Positions 38,917 through 46,787 of a DNA stretch of 64,000 bases are shown piece by piece. Under the pieces are notes generated by a model. The model was not told the origin of the DNA. It did no database searches and saw only the letters and a program-made list of their open reading frames with translations. The stretch comes from Evansella clarkii (GTDB lineage Bacteria > Bacillota > Bacilli > Bacillales > Salisediminibacteriaceae): positions 2,534,670 through 2,598,669 of the forward strand of contig NZ_KV917376.1 of assembly GCF_002019695.1 (NCBI RefSeq), read 5' to 3'. Position numbers and translations under genes: made by a program. How positions within the stretch are numbered: the stretch's first letter is position 1; each line of letters starts with the position of its first letter.

Positions 38917-39112
38917 ATTTTTTTCCAACAGTTTGCGTTTTTGAAACGTTATCTTTATGAAGAGCAACACGATCGGCCGTTTATGGTATTAATAAAACCG
39001 GCACATAATGAGATGTGTTGCCCTACAACTATTGTTGTAGATAAATTTGCAACTATAAAACGAAGTAAAAAATTTAAAACTTTTATATTGTTAATGTAAG
39101 GGGGTGATCTAA

Positions 39113-39268
39113 ATGATGTTGTTTAATCTGTTTTTTCTGACGATAACAGTGGCACGAAGAAAGCATGATGGTAAAGATATTGAAAGGGCTTATGAGTACC
39201 AGGAATCTGTTAAGCATAGTGCAGCTGTCCGCGCAAAGCAATCCGAATATCTGAATCGTCTAATGTAA
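39113..39268 (+). CDS. YrzI-family small protein, paralogue 1
   Basis: 51 residues, MMLFNLFFLTITVARRKHDG..., with GGGGGTGAT upstream. The NLFFLTITxxRRK start, an amphipathic charged middle and a YLNRLM end match the Bacillus YrzI family (probable sporulation proteins, function unknown). First of four tandem copies separated by 21-23 nt. Confidence 0.8.
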   Translation: MMLFNLFFLTITVARRKHDGKDIERAYEYQESVKHSAAVRAKQSEYLNRLM

Positions 39269-39291
39269 TGGGTGTTAAGGAGGTGGAAATT

Positions 39292-39447
39292 ATGGCGTTT
39301 AATTTGTTTTTTCTCACAATAACAGTGTACCGCAGAAAACCCGATCGAAAAGAAGTTGAGCGGGCCCATGTATATCAGGAATCTGTAAAACACAGGGAGG
39401 CAGTTCGTGCAAGGCAGGCTAATTATTTGAATCGAATAATAATGTAG
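39292..39447 (+). CDS. YrzI-family small protein, paralogue 2
   Basis: 51 residues, MAFNLFFLTITVYRRKPDR..., AAGGAGGTG upstream. Shares YQESVKHREAVRARQ with paralogue 3, so these two are the most alike. Probably co-transcribed with its neighbours. Confidence 0.8.
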   Translation: MAFNLFFLTITVYRRKPDRKEVERAHVYQESVKHREAVRARQANYLNRIIM

Positions 39448-39469
39448 TGACTTAAAGGAGGTGAAAATT

Positions 39470-39622
39470 ATGGTTTTTAATTTGTTTATTCTCACGATTA
39501 CAGTGACCAGAAGAAAATCCGATGGTAAAGATGTTGAGGAAGCTCGCCTGTACCAGGAATCTGTAAAACACAGAGAGGCAGTTCGTACAAGGCAGGCTGA
39601 ATATTTAAATCGTATGATGTAA
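39470..39622 (+). CDS. YrzI-family small protein, paralogue 3
   Basis: 50 residues, MVFNLFILTITVTRRKSDG..., AAAGGAGGTG upstream; ends YLNRMM. Confidence 0.8.
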   Translation: MVFNLFILTITVTRRKSDGKDVEEARLYQESVKHREAVRTRQAEYLNRMM

Positions 39623-39645
39623 TCGTTTTACAGGAGGTGATAAGT

Positions 39646-39798
39646 ATGATGTTTAATCTGTTTTTTCTAACTGTGACAATCACCCGCAGAAAATACAACG
39701 GAGCAGAAATTGAACGGGCCCACAGGCATGAAGCGTCAAATAAGCACCGTGAGGCGATCCGTGCAAAGCAAGCTGAATATATGAATCGAATGATGTAA
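39646..39798 (+). CDS. YrzI-family small protein, paralogue 4
   Basis: 50 residues, MMFNLFFLTVTITRRKYNG..., CAGGAGGTGAT upstream; ends YMNRMM. The middle (RHEASNKHREAI) differs most from the other three. Confidence 0.8.
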   Translation: MMFNLFFLTVTITRRKYNGAEIERAHRHEASNKHREAIRAKQAEYMNRMM

Positions 39799-39826
39799 TG
39801 GAACCAAAATAAATTAGAAAGGATTG

Positions 39827-39895
39827 ATGATGATGATAATGCAAGCAGTTGTTTTTTATCTGGTGAGACTTCCTGAGGGGAAAGGCTTTGTTTAG
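39827..39895 (+). CDS. 22-residue small ORF after the yrzI cluster
   Basis: MMMIMQAVVFYLVRLPEGKGFV, preceded by AGAAAGGATTG. Starts with repeated ATG like the leader ORF at 38447. It may be a translated microprotein or chance. Confidence 0.3.
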   Translation: MMMIMQAVVFYLVRLPEGKGFV

Positions 39896-39925
39896 CTAAT
39901 GAACATTGAATAACTATCCTGAATG

Positions 39926-39957
39926 CGGCCGCAGACATTTAATGCGGCCGTATTTAT
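39926..39957 (+). terminator. terminator of the yrzI cluster
   Basis: CGGCCGC and GCGGCCG stem with 11-base loop, then TATTTATT. Confidence 0.8.
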
Positions 39958-40071
39958 TATTCCAGGGAAACTCCACGTTCGTCTAATCAAAAGATGAGCG
40001 GGATACATACACTGTTTATGTCAACCGTGACGTGAACCTATGAAATCTTATTATGTTAGGAGAGATAAGCT

Positions 40072-40464
40072 ATGGTTAACAGAAGATCAGACCATCCTTT
40101 TGGGTTATTCGGATTTCCGTTCTTCTCAGGGACTCAGCCTCAGCCTTACCATTTCGATGTTCAGGATACTGAAAATGAACTGATAATGGAAGGCAAGCTC
40201 GAGGGCTTTGAAAAAGAGCATATTACTATTGAAGCAGTACGAAACGGAGTGGTTATTACAGCAGAAAAACCGGCGGAAACGAAGGATGGCGAAGGGGATG
40301 AGGTGCCTGTACAGTCTCATCACACAGGTAAAGTCGAACGTTTTATCCCGGTCTATTTTCCGTTCACAGAATCTGATATTTCCGCTTCTTTCAGTGAAGA
40401 TAAAGTTCTGAATGTAAAAGTTGCCAAAAATAAGGCGAACAGAAAATTCATATCAATCGAGTAA
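40072..40464 (+). CDS. Hsp20/alpha-crystallin family protein
   Basis: 130 residues with a short N-terminal arm (FGLFGFPFF) and an alpha-crystallin domain (about 30-125): YHFDVQDTENELIMEGKLEGFEKEHITIEAVRNGVVITAEK and a closing DKVLNVKVAKN. Small heat-shock proteins hold unfolded proteins; some Bacillus members (CotP type) are spore coat proteins, which would fit the small sporulation-type genes nearby. AGGAGAGATA precedes the ATG. Confidence 0.88.
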   Translation: MVNRRSDHPFGLFGFPFFSGTQPQPYHFDVQDTENELIMEGKLEGFEKEHITIEAVRNGVVITAEKPAETKDGEGDEVPVQSHHTGKVERFIPVYFPFTESDISASFSEDKVLNVKVAKNKANRKFISIE

Positions 40465-40526
40465 AGGAATTCAGCTTCTTACGTCTGCAGGTAGTACCCT
40501 AAGCTTTTTATACCTCCTCAACTTAT

Positions 40527-40552
40527 GCCGCCGGATCACTGGCGGCTTTTTT
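40527..40552 (+). terminator. terminator after the Hsp20 gene
   Basis: GCCGCC and GGCGGC with an 8-base loop and six T. Confidence 0.85.
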
Positions 40553-40640
40553 ATTGCAGTATCGCCCGCGCACAAACGGATGGCCAGCCATACACATATA
40601 ATAATTAAGGAAAAACGTAATGTAATAAAGGAGGGTTCTT

Positions 40641-41003
40641 ATGCATCAGGGAGGCAGAGACAGGGACGGCTCCCGCACAGATCCATTCACTAATATGATG
40701 TTCGGCTCCGCCAGACCACCGGGCCAGGGGTCACCCCACTTTTTTCAACAGCATCAGCAGGCAGGACAACATCCGGCAAACTATCAAAGCTATGCTCACG
40801 GACAGTATTCGCACCAAACTCCGTACCAGCAGCCGCAAGCCCATCAGTCAAAAAAAGGAGTGCTATCTCATTTTATGAAGGAAGACGGGACATGGGATTA
40901 TGTAAAAATAGGAAATGGTGTACAGCAAGCATACGGTATAGCTGGAAAAGTCAGCCCAATGGTAAAGCAGATATCTCCTTTACTCGCTTTGCTGAAAAAA
41001 TAA
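40641..41003 (+). CDS. YppG-like His/Gln-rich protein
   Basis: 120 residues, AAAGGAGGG upstream. The N-terminal two thirds are rich in Gln, His, Pro, Tyr and Ser (low complexity). The C terminus KKGVLSHFMKEDGTWDYVKIGNGVQQAYGIAGKVSPMVKQISPLL resembles the end of B. subtilis YppG-like proteins. Probably a spore or coat-associated protein; function unknown. Confidence 0.72.
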   Translation: MHQGGRDRDGSRTDPFTNMMFGSARPPGQGSPHFFQQHQQAGQHPANYQSYAHGQYSHQTPYQQPQAHQSKKGVLSHFMKEDGTWDYVKIGNGVQQAYGIAGKVSPMVKQISPLLALLKK

Positions 41004-41072
41004 ACAGGCTGCCCCGTACTGCTTATTAAACCATGTTTAAACGAATTGGAAAAAATGTATAGCTGAAGCTCT

Positions 41073-41298
41073 GAGGCTGGGACATAACTAAAGTGCTTGA
41101 ATGAAAATACGAACAACATATCACTATGGCGGAGGAAATATAAAAGACTCCTTCGGGAGCAAAGGCAACGGTGAGACCCCGAAGCGCGAATCACGAGGAG
41201 GCTCACCATCCGCCCGAGGAAAACGAAGTGTATTTCCGTAGGGGTATTTTTGTCATTGTTCGGATTTTCAATCCATCAAACACTTTTGTCCCAGCCTC
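41073..41298. repeat. palindrome-ended dispersed repeat (GAGGCTGGGACA type)
   Basis: Outer arms GAGGCTGGGACA (41073-41084) and TGTCCCAGCCTC (41287-41298), with further inner complementarity (ACTAAAGTG/CACTTTTG, ACGAACAA/TTGTTCGG). The core has GACTCC-TTCGGGAG, GTGAGACCCCGAAGCGCGA and GAGGAGGCTCACC, which I recognise from repeats found in very many Bacillaceae genomes. No transposase inside. The open frame through it is not a gene. With the hairpin-rich 41300-41430 stretch it fills the 500-bp gap. Confidence 0.85.
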
Positions 41299-41429
41299 AC
41301 ACTATTTAAGTAATGGACACAGGAAAAACTTTGAAAGGTCAACGGCGGAACGTACCGCTGTCTGTTCGTTTGCAAAGCTGACCACAGGTTTCTTTTTGCG
41401 GGACAGCCATCTTGTACAGGAAAACAGAA

Positions 41430-41473
41430 AATTGCCCTTGCCACATAAAGTCAGGCACAGGGCAAGGGCAATT
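41430..41473 (-). terminator. terminator of the Gly/His-rich gene
   Basis: AATTGCCCTTGCC arms in perfect inverted order around 18 bases; a T-rich run follows on the minus strand. Confidence 0.8.
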
Positions 41474-41503
41474 CAGATATTCATTTCATTAATAAAATAT
41501 TTG

Positions 41504-41866
41504 TTACCAGAAGAAGGCGGACCCGAGGGCAAAACCTCCTACTCCCGCTAAAGCTACCGGGACCCAGTGAGGATTTCCCGCGAATCCAGGACCATATCCT
41601 CCTCCAAAACCTGGTCTGTGGCCGTACGCTCCTCCATATCCGTGGTGGCCGTACCCATGCTGGCCGTAGCTGTAATGACCGTAACTATGGTGGCCATATC
41701 CATGAGGCGGGTACCCGTATCCAAAACCGCGCCTCCGGGCAGCTGGCTCAATATACACATACTGCTGATCTACCTCAGCAATTTTTCCCACATGCACTTT
41801 TCCTGATTTTTCAGTGATTTGAGCCAGTTTCCCTTTATGCTGGCAGCAAAGTTGATAATAATCCAC
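41504..41866 (-). CDS. Gly/Tyr/His-rich small protein with LSm-like N terminus
   Basis: 120 residues, GAAAGGAGGG upstream on the minus strand. Residues 1-45 (YYQLCCQHKGKLAQITEKSGKVHVGKIAEVDQQYVYIEP) look like a small beta-barrel of SH3/LSm type with a CC-HKG motif. A Gly-Tyr-His repeat stretch (about 48-98) follows, and a hydrophobic end VPVALAGVGGFALGSAFFW. Clearly paralogous to the gene at 52373, which lacks the repeat stretch. Likely spore coat or envelope related; unproven. Confidence 0.75.
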   Translation of the reverse strand: MDYYQLCCQHKGKLAQITEKSGKVHVGKIAEVDQQYVYIEPAARRRGFGYGYPPHGYGHHSYGHYSYGQHGYGHHGYGGAYGHRPGFGGGYGPGFAGNPHWVPVALAGVGGFALGSAFFW

Positions 41867-42075
41867 TATCTTCCCTCCTTTCAGGGGAATCTTTTACCAT
41901 ATTATTAGCAAACGTCTAAGTTGATTGTACAAATGTGCTAGTTTTATAAAAAAATTGGTTTTGGCAAACATTGAATTTATATCGGCATTCGTCTATACAA
42001 AGTAAACTCTCCACACATATCTTATTATTGCGAAGCGGTATTCGCGAGAGAAACAGTTATAGGGAGGGAAGCTGA

Positions 42076-42189
42076 ATGGGTGCACCGGCAGGAGGATATG
42101 CAGGAGGATTTGCGTTTATTATCGTGATTTTCATTTTGCTTGTAATTATCGGTGCTGCTGTGGTCAGACCGGGAGGATACTGGTACTAA
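42076..42189 (+). CDS. YjcZ-family small protein, type A copy 1
   Basis: 37 residues, [37 protein letters not shown], written here as its Gly-rich start, one membrane helix and RPGGYWY end; AGGGAGGG upstream. YjcZ-type sporulation proteins share this [20 protein letters not shown] pattern. First of four alternating A/B genes. Confidence 0.85.
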   Translation: MGAPAGGYAGGFAFIIVIFILLVIIGAAVVRPGGYWY

Positions 42190-42271
42190 GTTAATTCCCG
42201 GCGTCCACTAAAAGCGGATGAAAGAAATCCGATTAAATGTTAATTAATTAATATATTAAAGGGAGGAATAA

Positions 42272-42436
42272 ATGATGGGATACTATGGTGAACCAGGATA
42301 TTATGGATGCTGCCCGCCTGCTGCAGCTCCTGTAGCGGGATATGGACACGGAGGGTATGGTTTTGGCGCAGGTTTCGCGTTAATTCTCGTACTGTTTATC
42401 CTGCTTGTAATCATTGGAGCAGCTCTGGCTTACTAA
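42272..42436 (+). CDS. YjcZ-family small protein, type B copy 1
   Basis: 54 residues with a Tyr/Gly/Pro-rich head containing a CCPP motif, then [36 protein letters not shown] upstream. The head is longer than in type A and the tail ends right after the helix. Confidence 0.85.
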   Translation: MMGYYGEPGYYGCCPPAAAPVAGYGHGGYGFGAGFALILVLFILLVIIGAALAY

Positions 42437-42677
42437 TAAGCTCATAACAGGCTGCCGATTGTTCCGGCGGCCTGAGCTTCCAAAGGACCTTAGCCGATTA
42501 AACCCCATATATTAGACTCGGAGCCGGGAAATGTTGTTTTAAGTAACTACTGCCTCCCCGCCCGAGCCTATTTTTAGACACTTTAGTGATTTCGTTTAGA
42601 CAGTGTAACGTATCAGACCATAAAGTATTAATGCGAAGGAAATCGCAAACCATTACAAAATACAGGAGGGGAAGTCA

Positions 42678-42791
42678 ATGGGTGCACACGCACACAGAGG
42701 AGCAGGAGCAGGATTTGCGTTTATCCTTGTAGTATTTATCCTGCTTGTAATCATCGGAGCAGCAGTTGTAAGGCCAGGCGGCTACTACTAA
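42678..42791 (+). CDS. YjcZ-family small protein, type A copy 2
   Basis: 37 residues, starting MGAHAHRGAGAGFAFIL and ending VVRPGGYY; ACAGGAGGGG upstream. Same layout as the gene at 42076. Confidence 0.85.
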   Translation: MGAHAHRGAGAGFAFILVVFILLVIIGAAVVRPGGYY

Positions 42792-42865
42792 ACCTAGCCG
42801 GTAATAGCTGGAAGTATGAAGAGTTTTAAGCTAAAACTATAACTTCTGAAGGAGGAGAAATTGTA

Positions 42866-43021
42866 ATGAGTCACTATGGATACGGTTATGTTGATCCTTG
42901 CTGCCCTGCACCGGTAGCAGCTCCTGTAGCTCATGGCGGGTATGGATTCGGAGCAGGTTTCGCGTTAATTTTGGTTCTGTTCATCCTGCTTGTAATTATC
43001 GGAGCAGCTTGGGCTTACTAG
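42866..43021 (+). CDS. YjcZ-family small protein, type B copy 2
   Basis: 51 residues, [20 protein letters not shown] head, [18 protein letters not shown] helix and AAWAY end; GAAGGAGGAG upstream. Same layout as the gene at 42272, so the A-B pair has been duplicated as a unit. Confidence 0.85.
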   Translation: MSHYGYGYVDPCCPAPVAAPVAHGGYGFGAGFALILVLFILLVIIGAAWAY

Positions 43022-43034
43022 GGTGAAGTATGAT

Positions 43035-43072
43035 AAAACAGCTGCCGGGAATTTGCCTGGCAGCTGTTTTAA
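43035..43072 (+). terminator. terminator of the yjcZ cluster
   Basis: AAAACAGCTGCC and GGCAGCTGTTTT perfect 12-bp stem extended by CGG/CCT pairs. Confidence 0.9.
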
Positions 43073-43200
43073 TTATATGTGTTATGAATATTTTTATTGA
43101 GATGTTATTGAAATATTTTCAAACGGGAGGTATCTTTAATGTAAGGTGAAAAATGACTGAAAAAATCAAAAATTATCAATTTTAGAAAGAAGGTGGGATA

Positions 43201-44691
43201 TTGGCAGGAAATATAGAAACTGCAGAACAAAGAAATATACTTATGACAAAATTACTTTGGTTCGCTTATTTGCTTGGGCTGGGAAGTAACTTTGCTGCAG
43301 GAGTTTCTCCCCAGGGGATTGCGGCCTTTGGAGTTATAGGCTTTGCAGCAGTAGGCTCAATAACAGCCGCAGTTTATTTTCTTAAGAACTTTTCTCCCTA
43401 TGTGCAGTATTTGATAGCAGTGAATTTCTCTATCCTTATATTTTTTATGGTAAGCACTTCTCCAAAGTTATCTAATTATATGATGATCTATGTCTCTATT
43501 GCTTTTATCACTCTTTATCATAATTATAAATCCATCGCATTGTCTGCTGTACTTGGATTGGTTTTATCAAACTATTTTTTTCTTACATATAACTCGGAAA
43601 TGTTTTATGGTGCAGGTTTAGATATTTTAATATCACTTAATGTGATGTTTATCGTAATAACCTCCGCTCTGACAGCTCAGGCTCTAATAGGGGAAAGAAT
43701 ACAGAAAAAAATTGATGCCCAGCACATTGAACTTAAAAAGAGAAAACAGCAGATGGAAGAAATGCTCGAGGAAGTGAAACAGTCGATTAATGTTATTACT
43801 GATTTCAGCAACAAGCTCAATAATAATATTATATCGGCGGAGGGTATATCGGGAGACCTCACACAGGCATTTACTGAAATGGCAAAAGGAGTGGAATCTT
43901 CTGCAGCAAGTGTTGGGGATATGAGCAAATCCATTAGCTCTTCTGTTAGTTTTATTAACGACGTTAACGATTCGGTCAAGGATCTGAATGAAAGAGCAAT
44001 ATCCACGACGATGGTGACAAAAGAAGGCGGCGAAGATGTACAAAAATTGATGAAGGGGATGGAAGCCGTCCATCATATTACTGGGGAACAAAGCAAAATA
44101 GCAGAAGCGCTGTTTCAGGAAAGTAAAGAAATTGGAGAAATCCTCACTTCTATAAAGGAAATATCTGAGCAGACAAATCTGCTGGCATTGAATGCTTCCA
44201 TTGAGGCTGCCAGGGCTGGCGAGCATGGGAGAGGGTTTGCTGTAGTAGCCAACGAAGTGCGCAGGCTTGCAGAAACATCAAATCTGTCAACGAATAAGAT
44301 AAGCATTATACTGCAGAAACTGTACCAAAAGATTGAACTGATGAAGGAACAAACAGATGAAACCAAAAAAGCAATTGATGAAAATGTAACTACTACGAGA
44401 GAAACTACAAATCGTTTCCTTAATATTGACACCTATGCAAAGAAATCAGCTGAACAATCGGAGAATGTAAATATTAAGGTTGCAGGGATTAGTACCGCTT
44501 CGGAAGAAATGATGAAAGAAATCGCAGCTGTAACAGAGTATGCGGAAAGCTCCAGTGCTTCCGTTCAAGAAATTCTTGCTTCTGTGGAAGAACAGCATCA
44601 ACGGATTCAAATGATAAGGAACAGCTTTGGAGAGCTGGAGCAATTGACGAAAAAGCTGAGCAGGCTCGCTGTAACAGCAGCGGATGCCTGA
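43201..44691 (+). CDS. methyl-accepting chemotaxis protein with membrane-embedded sensor
   Basis: 496 residues from TTG with AGAAGGTGG upstream. About six membrane helices in residues 15-165 form the sensor (no extracellular Cache domain), then a coiled-coil and the signalling hairpin with [39 protein letters not shown] at about 322-360. It should signal to CheA/CheW. A membrane-buried sensor suggests detection of membrane, redox or energy state; ligand unknown. With pili nearby, a motility role is possible. Confidence 0.92.
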   Translation: MAGNIETAEQRNILMTKLLWFAYLLGLGSNFAAGVSPQGIAAFGVIGFAAVGSITAAVYFLKNFSPYVQYLIAVNFSILIFFMVSTSPKLSNYMMIYVSIAFITLYHNYKSIALSAVLGLVLSNYFFLTYNSEMFYGAGLDILISLNVMFIVITSALTAQALIGERIQKKIDAQHIELKKRKQQMEEMLEEVKQSINVITDFSNKLNNNIISAEGISGDLTQAFTEMAKGVESSAASVGDMSKSISSSVSFINDVNDSVKDLNERAISTTMVTKEGGEDVQKLMKGMEAVHHITGEQSKIAEALFQESKEIGEILTSIKEISEQTNLLALNASIEAARAGEHGRGFAVVANEVRRLAETSNLSTNKISIILQKLYQKIELMKEQTDETKKAIDENVTTTRETTNRFLNIDTYAKKSAEQSENVNIKVAGISTASEEMMKEIAAVTEYAESSSASVQEILASVEEQHQRIQMIRNSFGELEQLTKKLSRLAVTAADA

Positions 44692-44708
44692 GCTGTATGA
44701 GCGAAAGA

Positions 44709-44750
44709 AACCCGGCAAAGGATGAGACATCATCACTTGCCGGGTTTTTA
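44709..44750. terminator. bidirectional terminator
   Basis: AACCCGGCAA and TTGCCGGGTT perfect 10-bp stem, T-run on the plus side, between the chemoreceptor and ald. Confidence 0.85.
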
Positions 44751-44758
44751 CGTCTGAT

Positions 44759-45877
44759 TTAATATAAAAGAGATCCTTCCACTGTTTTATATTCATATCC
44801 AAGGTCCCTTGCCACTGCCTCATAAGTTACATTACCCGCAGCTGTATTCACACCTTTAACAAGTCCCGGGTTTTCTCTGAGAGCTGTACTCAGTCCTTTG
44901 TTTGCGATCTGAAGAGCGTATGGCACCGTTACGTTGGTTAAAGCTATCGTTGAAGTCCGTGGGACTGCGCCAGGCATATTAGCTACAGCATAATGTACGA
45001 CACCATGTTTTGTGTAAGTCGGGTCATCGTGTGTAGTAATACGGTCCACAGTTTCAAAAATACCGCCCTGGTCGATTGCTACATCCACGATTACTGAACC
45101 AGGCATCATATCTTTTATCATTTCCTCTGTAACGAGCTTCGGCGCTTTAGCTCCAGGAATCAGGACCGCTCCGATAACAAGATCTGACTCCCTTACTGCA
45201 TTTGCAATATTCAGCGGGTTGCTCATCAGCGTATTAATTTCCGTTCCGAAAATATCGTCCAGCTGCCTTAGGCGTTCGTGGCTCAGATCAATAATGGTGA
45301 CGTCAGCGCCAAGCCCCATGGCAATTTTTGCTGCGTTTGTTCCTACAACTCCTCCTCCAATAATAGTTACCTTTCCTCTTTTTACTCCAGGCACCCCTGA
45401 GAGAAGGATACCGCTTCCGCCTTTAGGCTTTTCTAAAAACTGGGCACCAATCTGGGATGCCATCCGGCCTGCTACTTCACTCATAGGAGTTAACAGAGGC
45501 AAAGTCCGGTTTACTTCCACAGTCTCATAAGCAACAGCCGTAACTTTTTTTTCAGTAAGTGCCTCGGCAAGCTCCGGCACTGCCGCAAGGTGAAGGTATG
45601 TAAATAAAATCAGATCTTCCCTGAAATAACCATATTCAGAAGGTAAGGGTTCTTTCACCTTCATTACCATCTCAGCAGTTTCCCATGTTTCACGTGCTTT
45701 ATCCAATATAACGGCACCTGCGTCTCTGTAGTCCTGGTCAGTGAAACCGCTTCCAATTCCAGCGTCTTTTTCTACAAAGATCTCATGGCCGGCCTGATGG
45801 AGTGTAAGAACACCTGCAGGAGTTAATGCAACACGATTTTCATTATTCTTTATTTCTCTTGGCACACCGATATTCAT
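44759..45877 (-). CDS. ald: alanine dehydrogenase
   Basis: 372 residues, normal length. [23 protein letters not shown] start, substrate-binding [10 protein letters not shown] and LFTYLHLA, and the NAD-binding [27 protein letters not shown]. It interconverts alanine and pyruvate plus ammonia and is needed for normal sporulation in B. subtilis. AGGAGG lies upstream of the ATG. Confidence 0.98.
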   Translation of the reverse strand: MNIGVPREIKNNENRVALTPAGVLTLHQAGHEIFVEKDAGIGSGFTDQDYRDAGAVILDKARETWETAEMVMKVKEPLPSEYGYFREDLILFTYLHLAAVPELAEALTEKKVTAVAYETVEVNRTLPLLTPMSEVAGRMASQIGAQFLEKPKGGSGILLSGVPGVKRGKVTIIGGGVVGTNAAKIAMGLGADVTIIDLSHERLRQLDDIFGTEINTLMSNPLNIANAVRESDLVIGAVLIPGAKAPKLVTEEMIKDMMPGSVIVDVAIDQGGIFETVDRITTHDDPTYTKHGVVHYAVANMPGAVPRTSTIALTNVTVPYALQIANKGLSTALRENPGLVKGVNTAAGNVTYEAVARDLGYEYKTVEGSLLY

Positions 45878-46027
45878 GGATATCCTCCTTAAATTTAAAT
45901 AGTATCTTAATTATTGTAGCTAATTAGCAACTACCTGTCACTTATTTGCTGTTTCAGGAAGAGTTGCATTGGTCAGCCAGAACATAAATTAAAACCAGGG
46001 GATGACAAAAGGCCCCCTGGCCAGTTT

Positions 46028-46246
46028 TTAGGCGTTATTTATTGTTTTAAAAGGGTAACGAGTCTGAATTCTTTCTTCAAAATACTTACTCATATTGTCA
46101 CTTGAAAAGATTCCCACATAGTCGATTTTGAATACTTCGTAATAGATCAGATAATCGCCGTTTTCAAATCTCACATGCAGTTCCCGTGTCATTTCATCAT
46201 ATCCGATGGATTTAATATTGCCGTCGTTTAGTTCGGTCATTTCCAT
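46028..46246 (-). CDS. KTSC-domain small protein
   Basis: 72 residues from ATG 46246, with GGGGAGG eight bases upstream; upstream in-frame codons have no such site. The sequence NIKSIGYDEMTRELHVRFENGDYLIYYEV...FSSDNMSKYFEERI matches the KTSC domain, a short beta-rich fold of unknown function found alone or fused to tRNA synthetase-like and phage proteins. Single-gene unit. Confidence 0.82.
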   Translation of the reverse strand: MEMTELNDGNIKSIGYDEMTRELHVRFENGDYLIYYEVFKIDYVGIFSSDNMSKYFEERIQTRYPFKTINNA

Positions 46247-46486
46247 AACGATATCCTCCCCTTCCAAATACTGTGAGGAAAAATTATTGCTGTGAATTTT
46301 GCCATGACAGTTCACCATTTTCTTGTTATATGTTAGAATACCCAAATTTAATAAAAAGAAACCTTTAATATCTGGAGGCTTACATCGTCTACAGCAAAAG
46401 TTTGATTCTTATAGAGAGGCTTTGTCACCGTGAAAAGGGGTAAAATAGTTTAAACTAGGAATATTATACAAAGTTGTGCAAAAATA

Positions 46487-46516
46487 TTGAAAATTGGTAT
46501 GGAATAATACTAAAAT
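46487..46516 (+). promoter_or_regulatory. candidate promoter for the riboswitch-controlled PAS-GGDEF-EAL gene
   Basis: TTGAAA at 46487-46492, 18-bp spacer and TAAAAT at 46511-46516, placing the RNA start just before the cyclic di-GMP aptamer. Confidence 0.5.
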
Positions 46517-46539
46517 TGATATATCAGCGAATAATGCAA

Positions 46540-46613
46540 TCATTAAGGGATGCGAGGAACACATATCTTCATCTGGGCACTTGGATATGTAGGAGCAATT
46601 AGTGCAACCGGCC
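46540..46613 (+). promoter_or_regulatory. cyclic di-GMP-II riboswitch upstream of the GGDEF-EAL gene
   Basis: ACATATC and GATATGT enclose TTCATCTGGGCACTTG, followed by TTAGTGCAACCGG. The same order and nearly the same loop bases as the pilin-leader element at 8970 and the Clostridium class II aptamer. The last aptamer bases CCGGCC are also the left arm of the terminator at 46608, so ligand binding and termination are in competition. Confidence 0.85.
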
Positions 46614-46637
46614 ATTTATTCAGGCCGGCTTTTTTTA
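46608..46637 (+). terminator. riboswitch expression-platform terminator
   Basis: CCGGCC and GGCCGG with a 9-base loop, then CTTTTTTT. The left arm overlaps the aptamer's 3' end. Confidence 0.85.
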
Positions 46638-46787
46638 TGGATAAGAACCTTACAGGCCAGAAGCAGGCAGCAGTTACTTGACGAAAAAAAATCCATATCA
46701 TGACTTCCGGACCTGTATTCCGGTACAGCTGGAAATTAGCTCTCCTGGAGCAGCTATGAGAAAAGAGAAGAAAGAAGGAGGGAGAAT

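Noticed and set aside
38857-39099. 80-codon frame starting inside repeat copy 3
   Set aside because: It begins within the repeat element, lacks a ribosome binding site and has no recognisable protein pattern.
40421-40693. 90-codon frame spanning the end of the Hsp20 gene and the start of the YppG-like gene
   Set aside because: It crosses the Hsp20 terminator and overlaps two better supported genes in another frame.
41171-41551. 126-codon frame through the GAGGCTGGGACA repeat
   Set aside because: Runs through a palindromic repeat, a terminator and the end of the opposite gene; not protein-like.
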